From NCBI RefSeq assembly GCF_008364795.1, contig NZ_VTTM01000005.1, positions 248,001 through 312,000 on the forward strand: a DNA stretch of 64,000 nucleotides, written 5' to 3'. Below the pieces are notes generated by a model. It saw nothing but the letters and a program-made list of their open reading frames with translations, searched no databases and had not been told where the DNA came from. The position numbers were made by a program, and so were the translations under genes. This document shows positions 1 through 8,884 of the stretch, piece after piece. The DNA is from Azospirillum oryzae. Its GTDB lineage: Bacteria > Pseudomonadota > Alphaproteobacteria > Azospirillales > Azospirillaceae. Every line of letters starts with the position of its first letter. The first letter of the stretch is position 1.

Positions 1-2
1 CC

Positions 3-335
3 GGCACGCCGGTGTGGCGGTTCGATGCCCGCATCGACCGCCTCTTCGCCTCCGACGACGCCCTGCTGGACGAGTTCCCGCAGGTCGCCCGGCTGGCCGA
101 TTTCCACGGCTGCGTGATCGACGGGGTCGGCGTCCTGCTGCCGGGGGACGACGCCCGCTTCCTCAACCATGACGACGAACCGGCCATCGGACGGGCCGAC
201 CCCGGCGACTGGCGGATGTTCGTCGCCCGTCGTGCCATCGCTGCGGGGGAGGAGATCACCTGCAACTACGAGGACATCTGCGCCGATGTCCGCGACGCCG
301 GTGCCGCCAGCTACCTGTCCGGAGGGGCGGCATGA
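3..335 (+). CDS. SET domain protein, 5' end outside the window
   Basis: The reading frame is open from the left edge, so this is the C-terminal part of a longer gene; the GTG at 12 is internal. The product shows the end of a SET-domain fold: an R-F-L-N-H-D-D-E-P-A segment (the NH of the SET cofactor pocket) followed about 25 residues later by A-G-E-E-I-T-C-N-Y, the usual GEEIT-x-x-Y closing motif. Bacterial SET proteins of this short type are putative protein-lysine methyltransferases, substrate unknown. The stop overlaps the next start (ATGA at 332-335), so the two genes are probably translationally coupled. Confidence 0.8.
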   Translation, partial: GTPVWRFDARIDRLFASDDALLDEFPQVARLADFHGCVIDGVGVLLPGDDARFLNHDDEPAIGRADPGDWRMFVARRAIAAGEEITCNYEDICADVRDAGAASYLSGGAA

Positions 336-1078
336 CGCCACGCCCGTCCCATCACCCTCTGCGGACCAGCATCGTCGAACCCGCCGCCCTGACGGCCGAA
401 CGGCGGGCGGTGATGTTCGCCCTGCTCAGCGTCTGGTTCGAAGGGTACGGCGAGGATTACTTCAACGAGGAACTGGGCGACCTCGACCACTGCGTTCTTC
501 AGGAGGATCCGGACACCGGCGAACTGGTCGGCTTCGCCACCGTCTATCGCCAGGAGGTCGACATCGCCGGCACCGCCGTCGGTGCTTTCCACACCGCCCA
601 CTGCATCCTGGAACGCCGCTTCTGGGGGTCGAACGGACTGGTGCGCGCCATGGTTTCCGAAATGGTCGACCGGGCGCGTGCCGACCGGTCGGGGCGGCTC
701 TGGTACTGGAGTTACAGCGCCGTCGGCTATCGCTCCTACCGCTACATGCCGATGCTGTTCATCCGCCACTCACCCAATGCCGACCAGACGCTCGACGGGC
801 TGGATCGGGCGTTGCGCGACCATATCGGCCGCGAGTGCTTCTCCCAGTACTACGACGCCGATACCGGAACGGTGGACTGGAAGTGGCAGGGCTACGGCCT
901 GACGGAGGAGGCCCGCGCCATCAGCGAGGCCAAGCTCGACAGCCCGGCGGTCGCCCAGTTCCGCCGCCTCAACCCGCGCTGGGCCGACAGCGTCGAGATC
1001 CTCTGCCTCGCCCGCCTGACCGACGACAACCTCACCCCGTTCGGCCGCCGCTGGTTCCCCGCCACCCAGGTTGCCTGA
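332..1078 (+). CDS. Acetyltransferase-like protein of unknown substrate
   Basis: A 248-residue soluble protein whose ATG overlaps the stop of the SET-domain gene by four bases. The first half (residues about 30-130) has the strand pattern of a GNAT fold: a negatively charged strand, then E-L-V-G-F-A-T-V-Y, then F-H-T-A-H-C-I-L-E-R-R-F-W-G, where the acetyl-CoA loop would sit. A canonical Q/R-x-x-G-x-G/A loop is not clear, so the GNAT assignment is tentative. The second half is rich in Trp and Tyr. Coupling to the SET gene suggests a joint role, possibly protein modification. Confidence 0.55.
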   Translation: MTPRPSHHPLRTSIVEPAALTAERRAVMFALLSVWFEGYGEDYFNEELGDLDHCVLQEDPDTGELVGFATVYRQEVDIAGTAVGAFHTAHCILERRFWGSNGLVRAMVSEMVDRARADRSGRLWYWSYSAVGYRSYRYMPMLFIRHSPNADQTLDGLDRALRDHIGRECFSQYYDADTGTVDWKWQGYGLTEEARAISEAKLDSPAVAQFRRLNPRWADSVEILCLARLTDDNLTPFGRRWFPATQVA

Positions 1079-1129
1079 CCCCAGATAGCCCGACGCCCGC
1101 CACCCCATCCCACGCCGCCCATTCCCGGA

Positions 1130-2326
1130 ATGATCATCCCCATGCGCCCGATGCACTCCTTCTCCATCCTTCGCACCGCAGCCCTGACCGGCACCGCCGT
1201 CGTCGCGCTTCAGGCAGCACCGGCCCTTGCCGAGGCCGAATTCAGCCTGACCATCGGCGGCGACGCCTATTTCCAGGGCGCCTATGTCAGCCAGAAGCAG
1301 GACAGCGGGCTGCGCTCGACCGAGTTCGCCAACCGCCTGCGCCTGACCGTCACCCCGTCGGCCACCGCCGACAACGGGCTGACCTACGGCGCCCGGCTGC
1401 GTCTGGTCTCGGGCAACGGCGATCCGTCGGTGTCGAGCCGGACGGTGGAGAATGACCGCGCCTATCTGTACGCCAACGGCGCTTTCGGCACGGTGCAGGC
1501 CGGCGTGGTCAACGGGCTGTCGGACGAATACGGCATCATCGGCCCCAACACCGAAGGCATCGCCGGCAGCCCGGACAGCAATGGTCTGCTGTTCCTCTAC
1601 GGCTCATCCACCTATGCCGCCCTGCCGCTGGCCGCGACCAGCCTGCGCACACTGGTGTCCTACGACACCGGGACCAAGTTCATCTACATCAGCCCCAGCT
1701 TCGGCGGCTTGCAGGCCGCAGTGTCCTACACCCCGCGGACCGGCGATTCCAACACCTCGGTCAACCGCCGCAAGGTCGATGCCCTGGGCGATGCGCTCGC
1801 CTTCCGTGACGTGGTCGAGGCCGGAGCCGCCTTCCAGAGCGCCTTCGGCGACGTGACGGTGGAGGCCAGCGCATTCTACCAAACCGGCAAGGCGGTGCGG
1901 CAGAGCGACGGCATCGTCAGCCAGTCCTTCGAGGATCTGAACTCCTTCCATGTCGGCGCCAATGTCGGCTACGGGCCGGCGAAAGTCGGCGTCAGCTACG
2001 CCTACAGCGGCGACAGCGGTTATGCCAAGGGCATCGCGCAGTCGCGCGACCAGCAGAACCTGATCGTCGGCGCCCAGTATCTCAGCGGCCCCCTGATGTT
2101 CGCCGCCAACTACATGCGTGCGCAGGGCAACGACATGGCGACCATGACGACGCCGGCCAAGGCCGACATCTGGCAGGGCGGCGTCACCTGGACCGTGGCC
2201 CCCGGCCTGACCACGGGGCTGGAGTACGACTATGTCCGCTCGACACTGTCCGGCGGTGCGGCAAACGGCGGAGATCTGACCGACCGGGCACATATCCTGA
2301 TGCTGGACACCCGTTTGGCATTCTAG
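1130..2326 (+). CDS. Outer-membrane porin
   Basis: A 398-residue protein with an N-terminal Sec signal ending in A-P-A-L-A before E-A-E-F. The rest alternates short amphipathic strands and Gly/Asp/Ser-rich turns, with many Tyr and no long hydrophobic helix. It ends D-T-R-L-A-F, with the terminal Phe typical of outer-membrane barrels recognised by BamA. Length and pattern fit the Gram-negative (alphaproteobacterial, porin_4-type) general porins. Three in-frame ATGs (1130, 1142, 1151) compete; none has a strong ribosome site, and 1142 or 1151 would give a signal of more usual length. Confidence 0.85.
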   Translation: MIIPMRPMHSFSILRTAALTGTAVVALQAAPALAEAEFSLTIGGDAYFQGAYVSQKQDSGLRSTEFANRLRLTVTPSATADNGLTYGARLRLVSGNGDPSVSSRTVENDRAYLYANGAFGTVQAGVVNGLSDEYGIIGPNTEGIAGSPDSNGLLFLYGSSTYAALPLAATSLRTLVSYDTGTKFIYISPSFGGLQAAVSYTPRTGDSNTSVNRRKVDALGDALAFRDVVEAGAAFQSAFGDVTVEASAFYQTGKAVRQSDGIVSQSFEDLNSFHVGANVGYGPAKVGVSYAYSGDSGYAKGIAQSRDQQNLIVGAQYLSGPLMFAANYMRAQGNDMATMTTPAKADIWQGGVTWTVAPGLTTGLEYDYVRSTLSGGAANGGDLTDRAHILMLDTRLAF

Positions 2327-2527
2327 CGTTTCGATCACTCGATCTTGCCCCGGTTCGGACAGGGGTTCACGCGGATCTTAGCTCGGCCTGTTCGGGGGGT
2401 GATGTATCCGATGTCCCAGGATAGGCGGGCGATGCCGCAAAGCCGTGCGACATCGAACGGCCGACGAATGGGGCCGGACTGCCTTTGAGCTCAACGGTCT
2501 GCGTGGCGGTCCGGGTGGCCGTCATCG

Positions 2528-3970
2528 TCATTCGATCGCCGCGCGCCAGACGGCGGCGGGGGCGGCCAGCCGGTCGATATCGACGGCCTCTTCGCCCGGA
2601 ACGCGGATGCGCTTGAACTTCATCTCGGGCGAGCCAATCGGAATGGTTGCGTCGACACCCCATTTCGCCCCCAGTCCGTCGTCGGTCGAGGGGTCGAGCT
2701 TGGAACATTGGCTGTTCCCCACCACCACCAGATCGCGGTCGGCCTGGAACCGGGTGGCTACCGCCCATTCGACCTCGCGCGCGTTGTGGATGTCGACGTC
2801 GGGATCGACCACCACCGCATGCTTGATGTCATAATGGGCTGCGAAGGCGCCGAGCAGGACGTTCTTGGCCTCGCCATGCTGGGTCTGGCGCAGCTTCACC
2901 ACCAGATGGTAGCGGCCGACCCCGCCCAGCGAGAGATGGACGTCCTCCACGTTGGGGAAGTTGCGCTGGAGCGTCGCCAGGATCGTCGCCTCGCGCGGGA
3001 TGGCGCCCAGCAGCAGATGCTCCAGCCCGCCGCCGACAATGGTGTGGAAGAGCGGACGGACGCGGTGGGTCACCGCATCGACCTGGATCACATGGCGGTC
3101 GGCGCGCTCGCCGTAATATTGCGGGAATTCGCCGAACGGCCCCTCCGCCTCGCGCACCCGCGGCAGCAGCCGGCCTTCGATGACGATCTCGGCCTGGGCC
3201 GGAACGCGCACGCGGTTGGTCTTGCAGCGCACGACATCCAACGGCTCGCCGCGCAGCGCCCCGGCGATCTCCAATTCGTCCTGGCCAACCGGCACGATGG
3301 CCTGGGACGCCAGCAGCGTAGCCGGATCGACGCCGATCACCAGCGCGATCTCCAGCGACTCGCCCTTCGCCTCCGCCTTGCGGTAGAAATGGTCGGTGTG
3401 ACGCGGCAGCAGCAGGATGCCGATGCGGTCCGGCCCGTTGATCTGGCAGCGGTGGATCGAGACGTTCTGCACCCCCGTCTCCGGATCACGGGCGATGGTC
3501 AGCCCGGCGGAGATGTAGGGACCGCTGTCATGCTCGTTGTGGGTCGGGATCGGCAGCAGCCGGGTCAGATCGATATCGCCGCGGTGGACGATTTCCTGCA
3601 CCGGCGCCTCCGCCACCTCGCGCCAGGGCAGGGGTTCGGCGGCGGCGCGCTGGCAATGGGCGATCAGTTCGTCCCCCGGCACCCCCAGCGCCTCCGCCAT
3701 CCAGGCCCGGTCGGACACCAGGCCCGACACCACCGTGCCGGAATGGCCGTCGGGGTGGGGGAACAGCGTGGCGGTCGTCCCGTCCAGGCGCTTGGCGACG
3801 GCGGCGAGCTGGTGCACCAGCCCGACGCCCGGCCGCATCACCGTCAGGCGGCCGGTCGCCTCCAGCCGATCGAGCCAGCCGCGCAGACTGTAGGCGGCGC
3901 TCCGCGTTTCTGGGACCGGAGACAATACCGGGGCCGGGGTGGGGAAACGGTCTATGGCGTGGTTGCTCAT
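2528..3970 (-). CDS. UbiD-family prenyl-FMN-dependent decarboxylase
   Basis: A 480-residue UbiD-family protein. Such enzymes use prenylated FMN to decarboxylate (or reversibly carboxylate) aromatic or alpha,beta-unsaturated acids. The E-G-P-F-G-E segment near residue 275 keeps both glutamates of the catalytic R-E-E network, and the L-S-L-G-G-V-G-R-Y-H-L-V-V-K and D-P-D-V-D-I-H-N segments are family features. It is the last gene of the minus-strand operon, 86 bases behind the symporter. The flavin prenyltransferase needed to make its cofactor (UbiX) starts the divergent operon at 8885. The substrate is not visible; context suggests a (hydroxy)benzoate-type acid made from a mandelate-like compound. 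Confidence 0.88.
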   Translation of the reverse strand: MSNHAIDRFPTPAPVLSPVPETRSAAYSLRGWLDRLEATGRLTVMRPGVGLVHQLAAVAKRLDGTTATLFPHPDGHSGTVVSGLVSDRAWMAEALGVPGDELIAHCQRAAAEPLPWREVAEAPVQEIVHRGDIDLTRLLPIPTHNEHDSGPYISAGLTIARDPETGVQNVSIHRCQINGPDRIGILLLPRHTDHFYRKAEAKGESLEIALVIGVDPATLLASQAIVPVGQDELEIAGALRGEPLDVVRCKTNRVRVPAQAEIVIEGRLLPRVREAEGPFGEFPQYYGERADRHVIQVDAVTHRVRPLFHTIVGGGLEHLLLGAIPREATILATLQRNFPNVEDVHLSLGGVGRYHLVVKLRQTQHGEAKNVLLGAFAAHYDIKHAVVVDPDVDIHNAREVEWAVATRFQADRDLVVVGNSQCSKLDPSTDDGLGAKWGVDATIPIGSPEMKFKRIRVPGEEAVDIDRLAAPAAVWRAAIE

Positions 3971-4056
3971 GGCTGTCTGCCTTGGAATGGACGGTGCGAC
4001 AATGCGGACAAGGGGGCGGGCAAGAGGTGTGGGGAGGAGCCGGGCATGGCCCTGGT

Positions 4057-5463
4057 TCAGGCGGTGTCCCGCATCGTCCGGGAGGAGGACATCAGGCGCG
4101 GCAGGTGGCTGACGCTCATCACGATCAGCGGGATGACCAGGGCGACATAGGCGTTGTCGATGCCGTAGGGATCGCCGGCCAGATACCAGCCGATGGTCAG
4201 GACCAGCGACAGCAGGATGCTGGTGAGGGCGCCCTTCGGCGTGCCGAACTGCGGCGCGTAGAAGATGAAGAGGACCAGCACCGCCAGGGTCAGGCGCAGC
4301 GACTTCGCCAGGAAGGTGACCTTCAGCACGTCGGGGGCGAAGATGGCGAGCGGGATCGGCAGCAGGCAGACGACGGTCGACGCGATCCGCACGAACATCA
4401 GCGCCCGGGAGTCGGCGGCCGTGACCGCGTCGGCCTTATGGACGGCCGGCAGATAGAAGTCCTTGTAGAGCAGCGTCGCCGTACCGATGCTGATGGCGGA
4501 GATCGTTCCGAACAGCGAGCCGGCGAGGCCGGCGACCACCACCGCGGCCATCAGGCTGTCCATCTGCGACACGATCATCGGGAAGGCCTGAAGCGCGTTG
4601 ATCTTCGGGAACAGCAGCGACGCGCACATGCCGCACAGCGCCGCCGCCAGCCCGAAGGGCACCAGCAGCAGGGCGGTGTAGAGGCTGGCCCGCTGCGCCT
4701 TGGCGGCGTTGTCGACGGTGCTGATCGCCTGCAGCACGTATTGGGTGGAGAAGACGGCGCCGGTTCCCGCCAGGATCCAGGCCATGATCTGCGGCCAGCC
4801 GGCGGTGTCGACCGCGAACATCTCGGCCGGCAGGCGGGCGCGCAGTTCCCCCATGCCGCCGACCTGCGACAGGGCGAAGGCGGTGGCGACGAGGATGCCG
4901 ATGTATTTGACGATCGCGTGCATCACGTTGGTGTAGATGACCGACCGCATGCCCCCCATGCTGACATAGAGCGCGGCGACCATCCCGGTGATGACGATGG
5001 CGGTCGCCCGGTCGATCTTCAGAAGCCCGGCCAGCACGGCGCCGCCGCTGGCGTAGACGGAGACGGCGACGATCTGCAGCGCCGCGATCATGATGATGCT
5101 GGTGGCGAGCTTCGTCCCCTTGCCGTAGGTCTTCGCCATCACGCCGGAGATGGTGTTCTCGCCCAGCTCCTTGAACTTGCGGGCGAACAGGAAGGCGTAG
5201 AACACGAAGCCGATGCCCAGCGCCGCGAGGTTCCACGCCGCCGAGATGCCCCACTTGTAAGCAGCCTGGGCGGTGCCGACGCTGGCGGTGGTGCCGATGA
5301 ACTCCGACATCAGCAGGAAGCCTACCAGCAGCGCCGGATAGGTAGTGCCGCCGGAGGTGAAATTGTGCGCGGTGTTGGCGAAGCGCTTGGCGGCATAGCT
5401 GATGACGCCCATCGCCAGGATATAGGCGATGGCGAGCGACATGGCGGTCCAATTGGCGCCCAT
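4057..5463 (-). CDS. Sodium:solute symporter (SSS family)
   Basis: A 468-residue integral membrane protein with about 13 hydrophobic segments. It begins with the SSS-type first helix and the S-G-G-T-T-Y-P-A-L-L-V-G-F segment, then a Ser/Thr-rich second helix (M-S-E-F-I-G-T-T-A-S-V-G-T-A-Q), the region that binds sodium in this family. The ATG at 5463 has a GGGAGG ribosome site nine bases upstream. It lies between the FMN 2-hydroxy-acid dehydrogenase and ubiD on the same strand. It therefore most likely imports the organic acid that these enzymes degrade. Confidence 0.88.
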   Translation of the reverse strand: MGANWTAMSLAIAYILAMGVISYAAKRFANTAHNFTSGGTTYPALLVGFLLMSEFIGTTASVGTAQAAYKWGISAAWNLAALGIGFVFYAFLFARKFKELGENTISGVMAKTYGKGTKLATSIIMIAALQIVAVSVYASGGAVLAGLLKIDRATAIVITGMVAALYVSMGGMRSVIYTNVMHAIVKYIGILVATAFALSQVGGMGELRARLPAEMFAVDTAGWPQIMAWILAGTGAVFSTQYVLQAISTVDNAAKAQRASLYTALLLVPFGLAAALCGMCASLLFPKINALQAFPMIVSQMDSLMAAVVVAGLAGSLFGTISAISIGTATLLYKDFYLPAVHKADAVTAADSRALMFVRIASTVVCLLPIPLAIFAPDVLKVTFLAKSLRLTLAVLVLFIFYAPQFGTPKGALTSILLSLVLTIGWYLAGDPYGIDNAYVALVIPLIVMSVSHLPRLMSSSRTMRDTA

Positions 5464-5571
5464 GGCGAATGTCCTCCCGGTATGGCAAGGCCCGCCCTTT
5501 ATCGGGGTCTTTTACGGGCATGTGGGTGGGTGTGGCGGCCCATGAGGCAGGCCGGCCCTTGCGCTGGCGCG

Positions 5572-6825
5572 CTATGACACAGGGTCGTGAAACGGGGTTC
5601 CGCTCTGGATGAGGGCGGTCCGGAACTCCTCGGTGAACAGGCGGACGACATGGTCCAGCCCGTCGGCACCGGCGGCGGCGTAGGCCATCAGGAAGGCGCG
5701 GCCGGCGAAGGCCGCGGCGGCTCCCCGCTTGCGGGCGCGCAGCAGGTCGAGGCCGGAGACCATGGCGCCGTCGACCAGGACGGTGGCACGGCCGCGCACC
5801 CGCTCCTCGATCGGCGGCAAGGCGTCGATGGCTGCCGGCGCCGCGTCGAACTGGCGGCCGCCATGGTTGGAGACCAGGATGCCGTCGGCACCCAGCGACA
5901 CCGCCTTGTCGGCATCGTCCGGATGCAGGATGCCCTTGACGACCAGCGGGCCGCGCCAGGCGTCGCGGAAGCGGGCGACCGACTCCCAGGTCAGCGGGCC
6001 GGTCATCTTCTGGTAGACGAAGCCGGCGAGATCCCCGGTGCTGGCCTCCGGTCCCAGATAGGGTTCGAAATTGCGGAAACGCGGCTGGCCGCGCCGCAGC
6101 ATCGCCAGCGCCCACAGCGGTGCCCGCGCCACGTCCCATGCCGTCCGCAGGGTCGGACGGAAAGGCACGACGAGGCCGTTGCGCACGTCGCGAACCCGCT
6201 TGGAACGGACCGGCACGTCCATCGTCAGCACCAGCGCGTGGGCGCCCGCCGCCTGCGCCCGGCGGATCAGGTCGAGCGACACCGCATGGTCGTTTTCCGG
6301 CACACTGTAGAGCTGGTACCAGAACACGTCCGGCGCGATGCGGGCGATGCGCTCGATCGAGCTGTTGGCGACCGTCGACATCACGTAGGGGATGCGGGCG
6401 CGCTGGGCCGCAGCGGCGATCGCCTCGTCGGCGTCCGGCCACAGCAGCCCGGCCAACCCCATCGGTGCCACCCCGACCGGCAGGGCATAGCCGCGGCCGA
6501 ACAGCGTGGTTTCGGTCGACACGCCCCGCAGGTCGATGCCATAGCGCGGCACGATCTGAACGGCATCGAGCGCCTGGCGGTTGCGCGCCAGCCCATGATC
6601 GTCCCCTACCCCGCCGGCGACGAAATCATAGGCGAAGCGCGGCGTCCGCCGCCGGGCCTGCGCCGCGAGATCGGCGACGGTGGGGAAGCGGCGGCGCAGC
6701 CGAGCCGCCTCGCTGCTCAACCCGCCGCTGCCCCACCCCGCGCCGGCCTTTGGAGCTGGAGCGGAGGGTGGCGCCGGGGTGATCTGGGCGGTCGCCGCCT
6801 CCATGGCCGGATCGCGCGCCGACAT
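5572..6825 (-). CDS. FMN-dependent alpha-hydroxy-acid dehydrogenase (mandelate/lactate dehydrogenase type)
   Basis: A TIM-barrel flavoprotein of the glycolate oxidase / lactate / mandelate dehydrogenase family that oxidises a 2-hydroxy acid to a 2-oxo acid. Visible signatures are R-T-P-R-F-A-Y-D-F-V-A-G-G near the N-terminus (family Tyr), the S-N-H-G-G-R-Q-F-D catalytic loop with the base His and substrate Arg, and D-G-A-M-V-S-G-L-D before the flavin phosphate site. I place the start at the ATG at 6825, which overlaps the upstream stop as TGATG. An in-frame ATG at 6837 adds four residues. The N-terminus carries about 45 residues of Ala/Pro/Gly-rich linker not usual in the family. Being coupled to a 2-oxo-acid decarboxylase favours an aromatic (mandelate-like) substrate. 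Confidence 0.87.
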   Translation of the reverse strand: MSARDPAMEAATAQITPAPPSAPAPKAGAGWGSGGLSSEAARLRRRFPTVADLAAQARRRTPRFAYDFVAGGVGDDHGLARNRQALDAVQIVPRYGIDLRGVSTETTLFGRGYALPVGVAPMGLAGLLWPDADEAIAAAAQRARIPYVMSTVANSSIERIARIAPDVFWYQLYSVPENDHAVSLDLIRRAQAAGAHALVLTMDVPVRSKRVRDVRNGLVVPFRPTLRTAWDVARAPLWALAMLRRGQPRFRNFEPYLGPEASTGDLAGFVYQKMTGPLTWESVARFRDAWRGPLVVKGILHPDDADKAVSLGADGILVSNHGGRQFDAAPAAIDALPPIEERVRGRATVLVDGAMVSGLDLLRARKRGAAAAFAGRAFLMAYAAAGADGLDHVVRLFTEEFRTALIQSGTPFHDPVS

Positions 6826-8579
6826 CAGTAGTCGCACAGCACGTTGACCAGCGCCTGACGGCGCTCCTGCGTCACCACCGCCACCGCACGGCGCAGGGTA
6901 TCGCGCAGCTCTTCCGGCCGCTCTACCCGGAAGCCGACGCCGCCGCTCGCCTCCACCAGCTTCTCGAAGGCCGGCGACGGGCTTAGGTCGGCCAGCATGC
7001 GCCCGCCGCTGCGCGCGGCGACGCCGGTCCTGTACATCGCCATGGTGGCGTTGCGCACGGCGCCATAAAGCTGGTTGTTGAAGACGACGGTCAGCACCGG
7101 CAGGTCATGGGCCTCGCCGACCCAATGGGAGGCCGTCGGGTTGGCGAACATGTAGGCGCCGTCGCCCAGCGTCGCCACCACCAGCCGGTCCGGGTTGGCC
7201 AGCTTGGCCCCCAGCGCCGCCCCCAGCCCCCAACCGAGCCCGCCGGCGGCGCTGAGGCCGAAATAGGTGCCGCTGCAGGTCTGCGGGCAATGGTCCAGCC
7301 GCAGGGGGTATTCGTTGACGACGATCGCGTCGGGACCGACCGCCTCGCCGATGCAGGCGCTGAGCCATTCCGGACCGATGCGGCCGTCGGATGGCACCGC
7401 GTCGGCCGACACCCGCTTGGCGGCCAGCGCTCGCGACTGCGCCCGCAACGCCGCGCCGCGGTCGGCGATCCTCTTGCGGTCCAGCCCTTCGTGACGGTCG
7501 AGGCAGGCTTCGACCGCCGACAGCACGTCGGCGGCTTCGCCGGCGACACAGAGGTCGGCGGGAAAGCTGCGCATCGGATAGCGGGTGTAGGCCGGATCGG
7601 TCGCGACATGCACCACCCGGCAGCCCGCCGGAGGCGATTCCAGCGCCGGGATCCAGGGCACGTCGGCATCCAGCGCAATGACGAGATCGGCCTGGGCCAG
7701 CAGTCCGCCGGGCAGCGAGCCGAGATTCATCGGGTGGTCGGCAGCGATGTTGAGGAAGCGCGGGTGGAAGGAGATCACCGGCAGGGCGAACCGCTCCGCC
7801 ACCCGTGCCAGCGTGTCGAAGCCGGCCTGGGTACGCCCGGCACCCTGGGTGACGATCAGCGGGCGTTCCGCGTCGGCGATCCAGTCGGCCAGGGTGCGGA
7901 TGTCGTCCGGCTGCGGGTGGGGAGCGGCAGGCGCCGCCCGGCGCCCGGCATCGGGGCGGGACACCCGGATCGGATCGGCCAGCACGTCGCGCGGCAGCGT
8001 CGCATAGACCGGGCCGCGCGGCGCCGTCATCGCCACCTGCCAGGCGCGCGCCACCATGTCGCCGGCCTGTTCGGGCAGATGGAGTTCATAATCCCACTTC
8101 ACAGCCTCGCGCAGCATGCCGCCCTGGTCGAACATCTCCTGCGCCCAGTGGATGTAGCGGGTGCGGGTGCCGTGACGGCCGCTTTCGCTGTAGGGGGAGC
8201 GGCCGGCGAACAGCAGCACCGGGGTCTCGTCGCGGCTGGCGTTCAGCACCGCGTTGACGGTGTTGGCCGTTCCGACATTCACATGCACCATGACCGCCTG
8301 CGGCCGTCCGGTGGTCATGTAGACCCCGTGGGCCATCGAGACCGCGAGATTCTCGTGCGGGACCACCAGGGGGCGCGGAACGGCCGTACCGGATTCCGCC
8401 GCCCGGGCGAACGCCTCGGCGATCGGCGGAAAATCGGTTCCACCATTGGCGAAGAAGTAATCGACACCGTACGCGGAGAGCTGGGTCAGGAAAAGATCCG
8501 ACGCGCTCTGCTCGAATTCTCTGGATTCGCCAGCGTTCGATTGATTTCTGACCAAGGACTGTACTCCCTCAACGTGCAT
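6825..8579 (-). CDS. TPP-dependent 2-oxo-acid decarboxylase (benzoylformate decarboxylase-like)
   Basis: A 584-residue ThDP enzyme with the three-domain order of the POX/benzoylformate decarboxylase group. The N-terminal pyrimidine domain has the proton-relay Glu in V-P-H-E-N-L-A. In the following V-H-V-N-V-G-T-A-N segment a His aligns with the catalytic His70 of Pseudomonas benzoylformate decarboxylase. The C-terminal domain has the ThDP motif G-D-G-A-Y-M-F ending in V-V-F-N-N. The Ser of the BFD N-G-S loop is replaced (A-N-G-G-T-D). It would convert an aryl-glyoxylate-type acid to an aldehyde. First gene of the minus operon. A TTG at 8555 behind GAGGGAG is an alternative start, since the first 25 residues are not part of the domain. 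Confidence 0.83.
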   Translation of the reverse strand: MHVEGVQSLVRNQSNAGESREFEQSASDLFLTQLSAYGVDYFFANGGTDFPPIAEAFARAAESGTAVPRPLVVPHENLAVSMAHGVYMTTGRPQAVMVHVNVGTANTVNAVLNASRDETPVLLFAGRSPYSESGRHGTRTRYIHWAQEMFDQGGMLREAVKWDYELHLPEQAGDMVARAWQVAMTAPRGPVYATLPRDVLADPIRVSRPDAGRRAAPAAPHPQPDDIRTLADWIADAERPLIVTQGAGRTQAGFDTLARVAERFALPVISFHPRFLNIAADHPMNLGSLPGGLLAQADLVIALDADVPWIPALESPPAGCRVVHVATDPAYTRYPMRSFPADLCVAGEAADVLSAVEACLDRHEGLDRKRIADRGAALRAQSRALAAKRVSADAVPSDGRIGPEWLSACIGEAVGPDAIVVNEYPLRLDHCPQTCSGTYFGLSAAGGLGWGLGAALGAKLANPDRLVVATLGDGAYMFANPTASHWVGEAHDLPVLTVVFNNQLYGAVRNATMAMYRTGVAARSGGRMLADLSPSPAFEKLVEASGGVGFRVERPEELRDTLRRAVAVVTQERRQALVNVLCDY

Positions 8580-8884
8580 TGGCTGATCGTCGGTGCTCGT
8601 TCCGCCGCTTCATAGGTCGCGCGATTGGGAACACTAATCAAATAATTTAAAATCATCGGCCCGATCATCCGATTTGATCGCATAGCTGACTGATGGATTT
8701 ACAGACCATCGCCGTCACCCCGGATGCAGCAGACTTCCGCCGTCCGTTTCACTGCCATCAGTTTTTATGATAATCAGCATTCCCAATCATTATTTGTGAT
8801 GGGGATCCGGTTTCGCCATAGTCCGACGGCAAGCCATGCGCCCCACCCGCGGGCGGCGCCCGACCAGGATGAGGATGCCAACCC
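8580..8884. promoter_or_regulatory. Divergent intergenic region of the aromatic-acid cluster
   Basis: A 305-base AT-richer gap between the oppositely transcribed decarboxylase and ubiX genes; both operon promoters must lie here. Around 8766-8800 there is an ATAAT ... ATTAT inverted pair, a plausible LysR-type site for the regulator encoded at 9574, but no clear -35/-10 pair can be fixed by eye. Confidence 0.45.

Noticed and set aside
169..1455. A 428-codon plus-strand frame across the SET, acetyltransferase and porin genes
   Set aside because: Arg/Pro-rich out-of-frame shadow of three real genes.
2348..2365. CCCC...GGGG hairpin between the converging porin and ubiD genes as a terminator
   Set aside because: Stem of only four or five bases and no T tract on either strand.
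4436..6442. A 668-codon minus-strand frame across the symporter and dehydrogenase genes
   Set aside because: Shifted-frame shadow with Arg/Gly-rich low-information sequence; the real genes show motifs and ribosome sites.
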